64,000 nucleotides of DNA from DUUS01 sp964416365 (GTDB lineage: Bacteria > Bacillota_I > Bacilli_A > RF39 > UBA660). Each line of letters opens with the position of its first letter. Positions within the stretch are counted from its first letter, which is position 1. Below are positions 62,342 through 64,000 of this stretch, one piece after another. Made by a program: the position numbers and the translations under genes. The notes beneath the pieces were generated by a model. The model saw nothing but the letters and a program-made list of their open reading frames with translations, searched no databases and was not told where the DNA came from. The DNA is taken from NCBI GenBank assembly GCA_964416365.1, contig CAYQDO010000001.1, positions 7,876 through 71,875 on the forward strand. Reading direction: 5' to 3'.

Positions 62342-63598
62342 TTAGCTTGCTTTTCGATAAATTTGATTATTCTCTAAAGGCATATTTTTAGCCGCAAATA
62401 ATTCACTAACAGTTACCACTTTAAATCCATCAGCATACAAAATTGGTAAAAGAAATTTTATAGCATCGATGGTCGTTGGATAAAGATCATGAAATAAAAC
62501 TATATCGCCATCTTTAACATGGCTTAAAACTTCATAAACAATTGCTTCCGTATTGCGACTTTCCCAATCTCTTGAATCAACACTCCACAATATTATAGGA
62601 TGATTGATGCATTCTCTTAATTTTTTATTAATACTTCCATAAGGAGGCCTTAATAGTTTCATCTCATTGCTAGTCAAATTAATGAATAATTCATTGTTTT
62701 GATTTATTTTACTATTAGCTTTTTCACAATTAAATGCGGTTAATCTTGAATGATCAATAGTATGATTACCTATTTCAACACCCCTATTAAACATCTCTTG
62801 GACTATTTCATTACGAATTTTAATATTATAACCTACTAAAAAGAAAGTTGCTTTAGCATTAAATTCATCTAATATATTTAATAACTCTAGAGTATATTTA
62901 CTAGGACCATCATCAAATGTAAAAGCTATAAGTTTCTTATTTTCATTTTCTGGAGGTTTAGTTGTTGGTATTTCTTCTCTATCATTGATTGGTGTCATTA
63001 AAACATATTTTTCATCCAATTTGCATGGAAAACTTAAATTATCTTTTAATTCCCAATAATTCAGCGCAATTAAAGTCACAGAGTTTTCGTTATAGTTAGA
63101 TACATATATTTCTAGTTCATTTTCTTTAAATAAATAACTTTTTTTAGCATATTCATAGGCTTTATAATCGAAATTTAACTTATTAGTAGCCATATATAAA
63201 TTAACCTTATCAAGAAGTAGTTGTTCATTCGTAACCAAATCATTAATAGAAGCTATTTTATTCTTTTTATCAAAAATTAAACTATAATAATCGATTATCA
63301 CATTATCATTATATGATTTAAATAAAATATTAGTAAATTCACCTATATAATTAACTGTATATTTTAATTTTTTTACTTTAGATGGATTAATAATATTTAA
63401 ATACTCTGCTATATAATTATCTTTTTCATCACTGAAATATGGATAATATAAGATACTATTTTCTACTCTTAAATATTTTTCTTTATATAATTTAGTTAAT
63501 CCTTTATTAAAAAAAAGAAACAGATTAATACAAATGAGACAAAAAGTCACAATAGCTATGATATATAAATAAATTATTGTGCTACTTCGTTTCTTCAT
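62342..63598 (-). CDS. Membrane-anchored polysaccharide deacetylase (NodB-type)
   Basis: 418 aa from the ATG at 63598 (TTAGGAG upstream). Transmembrane helix at residues 8-28, a 190-residue unassigned extracytoplasmic region, a Pro-rich linker, then a CE4 deacetylase: AFTFDDGPSKYT (catalytic Asp), NHTIDHSRL (metal His pair), RPPYGSI, WSVDSRDW and the terminal VLFHDLYP. Likely a peptidoglycan (GlcNAc or MurNAc) deacetylase that modifies the wall near the sortase island. Substrate is inferred. Confidence 0.9.
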   Translation of the reverse strand: MKKRSSTIIYLYIIAIVTFCLICINLFLFFNKGLTKLYKEKYLRVENSILYYPYFSDEKDNYIAEYLNIINPSKVKKLKYTVNYIGEFTNILFKSYNDNVIIDYYSLIFDKKNKIASINDLVTNEQLLLDKVNLYMATNKLNFDYKAYEYAKKSYLFKENELEIYVSNYNENSVTLIALNYWELKDNLSFPCKLDEKYVLMTPINDREEIPTTKPPENENKKLIAFTFDDGPSKYTLELLNILDEFNAKATFFLVGYNIKIRNEIVQEMFNRGVEIGNHTIDHSRLTAFNCEKANSKINQNNELFINLTSNEMKLLRPPYGSINKKLRECINHPIILWSVDSRDWESRNTEAIVYEVLSHVKDGDIVLFHDLYPTTIDAIKFLLPILYADGFKVVTVSELFAAKNMPLENNQIYRKAS

Positions 63599-63790
63599 AT
63601 TATTACTCCTAATACTATTATACAACTTATAATCTATATTTTAACAAAAAAAACCTAATTATTAAATTGATATTTAGATTAAATTATTAAATATGTTATA
63701 ACTTAATTTTATTTTTTTATTATATAGTATATTTCTTATAAGCCAAAATAATCATATTTTAAAAAATCAACCTGAATTTCACAAAAAATA

Positions 63791-63819
63791 TTGCGATAGT
63801 TAACCGAATATGTTATTAT
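63791..63819 (+). promoter_or_regulatory. Promoter of the tRNA cluster
   Basis: -35 TTGCGA (63791-63796), 17-nt spacer, -10 TATTAT (63814-63819), 15 nt before the first tRNA. The rest of 63599-63790 is AT-rich and I see no gene in it. Confidence 0.6.
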
Positions 63820-63834
63820 TAGTTATGTACGAAT

Positions 63835-63911
63835 GGATCTTTAGCTCAGTCGGTTAGAGCATCCGGCTCATAACCGGGCGGTCGTAGGTTCGAGTCCTAC
63901 AAGATCCACCA
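63835..63911 (+). tRNA. tRNA-Met (anticodon CAT)
   Basis: 77 nt including encoded CCA. Acceptor GGATCTT/AAGATCC, D-arm AGCTCAGTCGGTTAGAGC, anticodon loop CTCATAA in a CCGG stem, T-arm with GGTTCGAGTCC. The anticodon stem lacks the three G-C pairs of an initiator, so it is an elongator Met or an Ile tRNA with a lysidine-modified CAT. Confidence 0.95.
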
Positions 63912-63915
63912 ATTT

Positions 63916-64000
63916 GCAGGTATGGCGGAATTGGCAGACGCGCTAGACTTAGGATCTAGTGGATTAATCCGTGGGGGTTCAAGTCCCTTTACCTGCACCA
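63916..64000 (+). tRNA. tRNA-Leu (anticodon TAG)
   Basis: 85 nt ending at the window edge with encoded CCA. Acceptor GCAGGTA/TACCTGC, anticodon loop CTTAGGA (anticodon TAG, reads CTN), and the long variable arm of class II tRNAs (GTGGATTAATCCGTG). Four bases separate it from the tRNA-Met, so they are one transcript. Confidence 0.95.

Noticed and set aside
1..64000. Mycoplasma genetic code (TGA = Trp)
   Set aside because: TGA serves as a stop codon in several genes (1515, 59737, 56800), and Trp residues in the conserved motifs use TGG.
1..64000. CRISPR array, insertion sequence or prophage
   Set aside because: No regularly spaced repeats, transposase, integrase or phage structural gene was seen; the only long repeat is the 804-bp pair.

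Overview
This is an AT-rich (about 30% G+C by eye), gene-dense bacterial window. It carries low-GC Gram-positive (Bacilli-type) machinery: efp, rpmG, an L27 with a cleavable N-terminus plus its protease Prp, T-box leaders on valS and thrS, an LiaF-like protein, sortases with a cell-wall sorting signal, and YlbD/YlbE/YlbJ and SpoIVFA/SpoIVFB homologues. TGA is used as a stop codon (for example ftsW, the second sortase and the 56-aa ORF before thrS), so the standard bacterial code applies and not the Mycoplasma code. The best fit is an uncultured small-genome member of the Bacilli near the Mollicutes/Erysipelotrichia (for example gut RF39-like lineages). That placement is inference from gene content only.

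Layout. 1-4 kb: ylbJ-like gene, a prepilin, ftsW/spoVE, and a TadZ/TadE-like pair with a tiny coupled membrane ORF. 4-7.5 kb: two tandem surface proteins with a camelysin/TasA-like N-terminus, an 804-bp perfectly identical constant segment and a diverged lectin-like C-terminus. 7.5-14 kb: efp, rpmG, a PbpA-type class B PBP, an LiaF-like protein, a flavin reductase, nfo, a ComGC-like pilin and ylbE/ylbD. 14-21 kb: parC, then the Bacillus-like block rpmA-prp-rplU-spoIVFB-spoIVFA-mreD-mreC-radC-SPOR protein, without mreB or minCD. 21-25 kb: an AssT-like beta-propeller protein and a large prepilin carrying the same lectin-like module, preceded by a structured RNA. 25-35 kb: proS, murB, valS (T-box), a PilB/GspE ATPase, a thioredoxin-fold protein, tsf, rpsB with a structured leader. 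35-47 kb: exoA, an HD hydrolase, a D,D-carboxypeptidase, trpS, a large unknown protein with a DUF2079 membrane protein, a TasA-like protein, rpsT, a transglutaminase and an AI-2E-family permease. 47-57 kb: recD2, a LysM protein, mtaB, an active/degenerate CPBP protease pair, a DUF421 protein and thrS (T-box). 57-63.6 kb: a sortase/adhesin island (class B sortase with a large N-terminal domain, membrane protein, second sortase, thioester/SpaA adhesin) and a polysaccharide deacetylase. The window ends with tRNA-Met(CAT) and tRNA-Leu(TAG).

How the genes fit together. Much of the non-housekeeping content concerns the cell surface. There are prepilins with an export ATPase, TasA-like proteins, and three proteins that present one C-terminal lectin-like module (tail motif DPFRV) through two different export signals. 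A sortase-anchored thioester adhesin and several wall-synthesis enzymes complete the set. The most notable observation is the constant/variable arrangement of the tandem surface genes at 4.0-7.4 kb. The boundaries of perfect identity are sharp and synonymous divergence begins immediately outside them, which points to recent gene conversion. A second theme is a set of sporulation-linked genes, including a SpoIVFB homologue with an altered metalloprotease motif (HDLGH).
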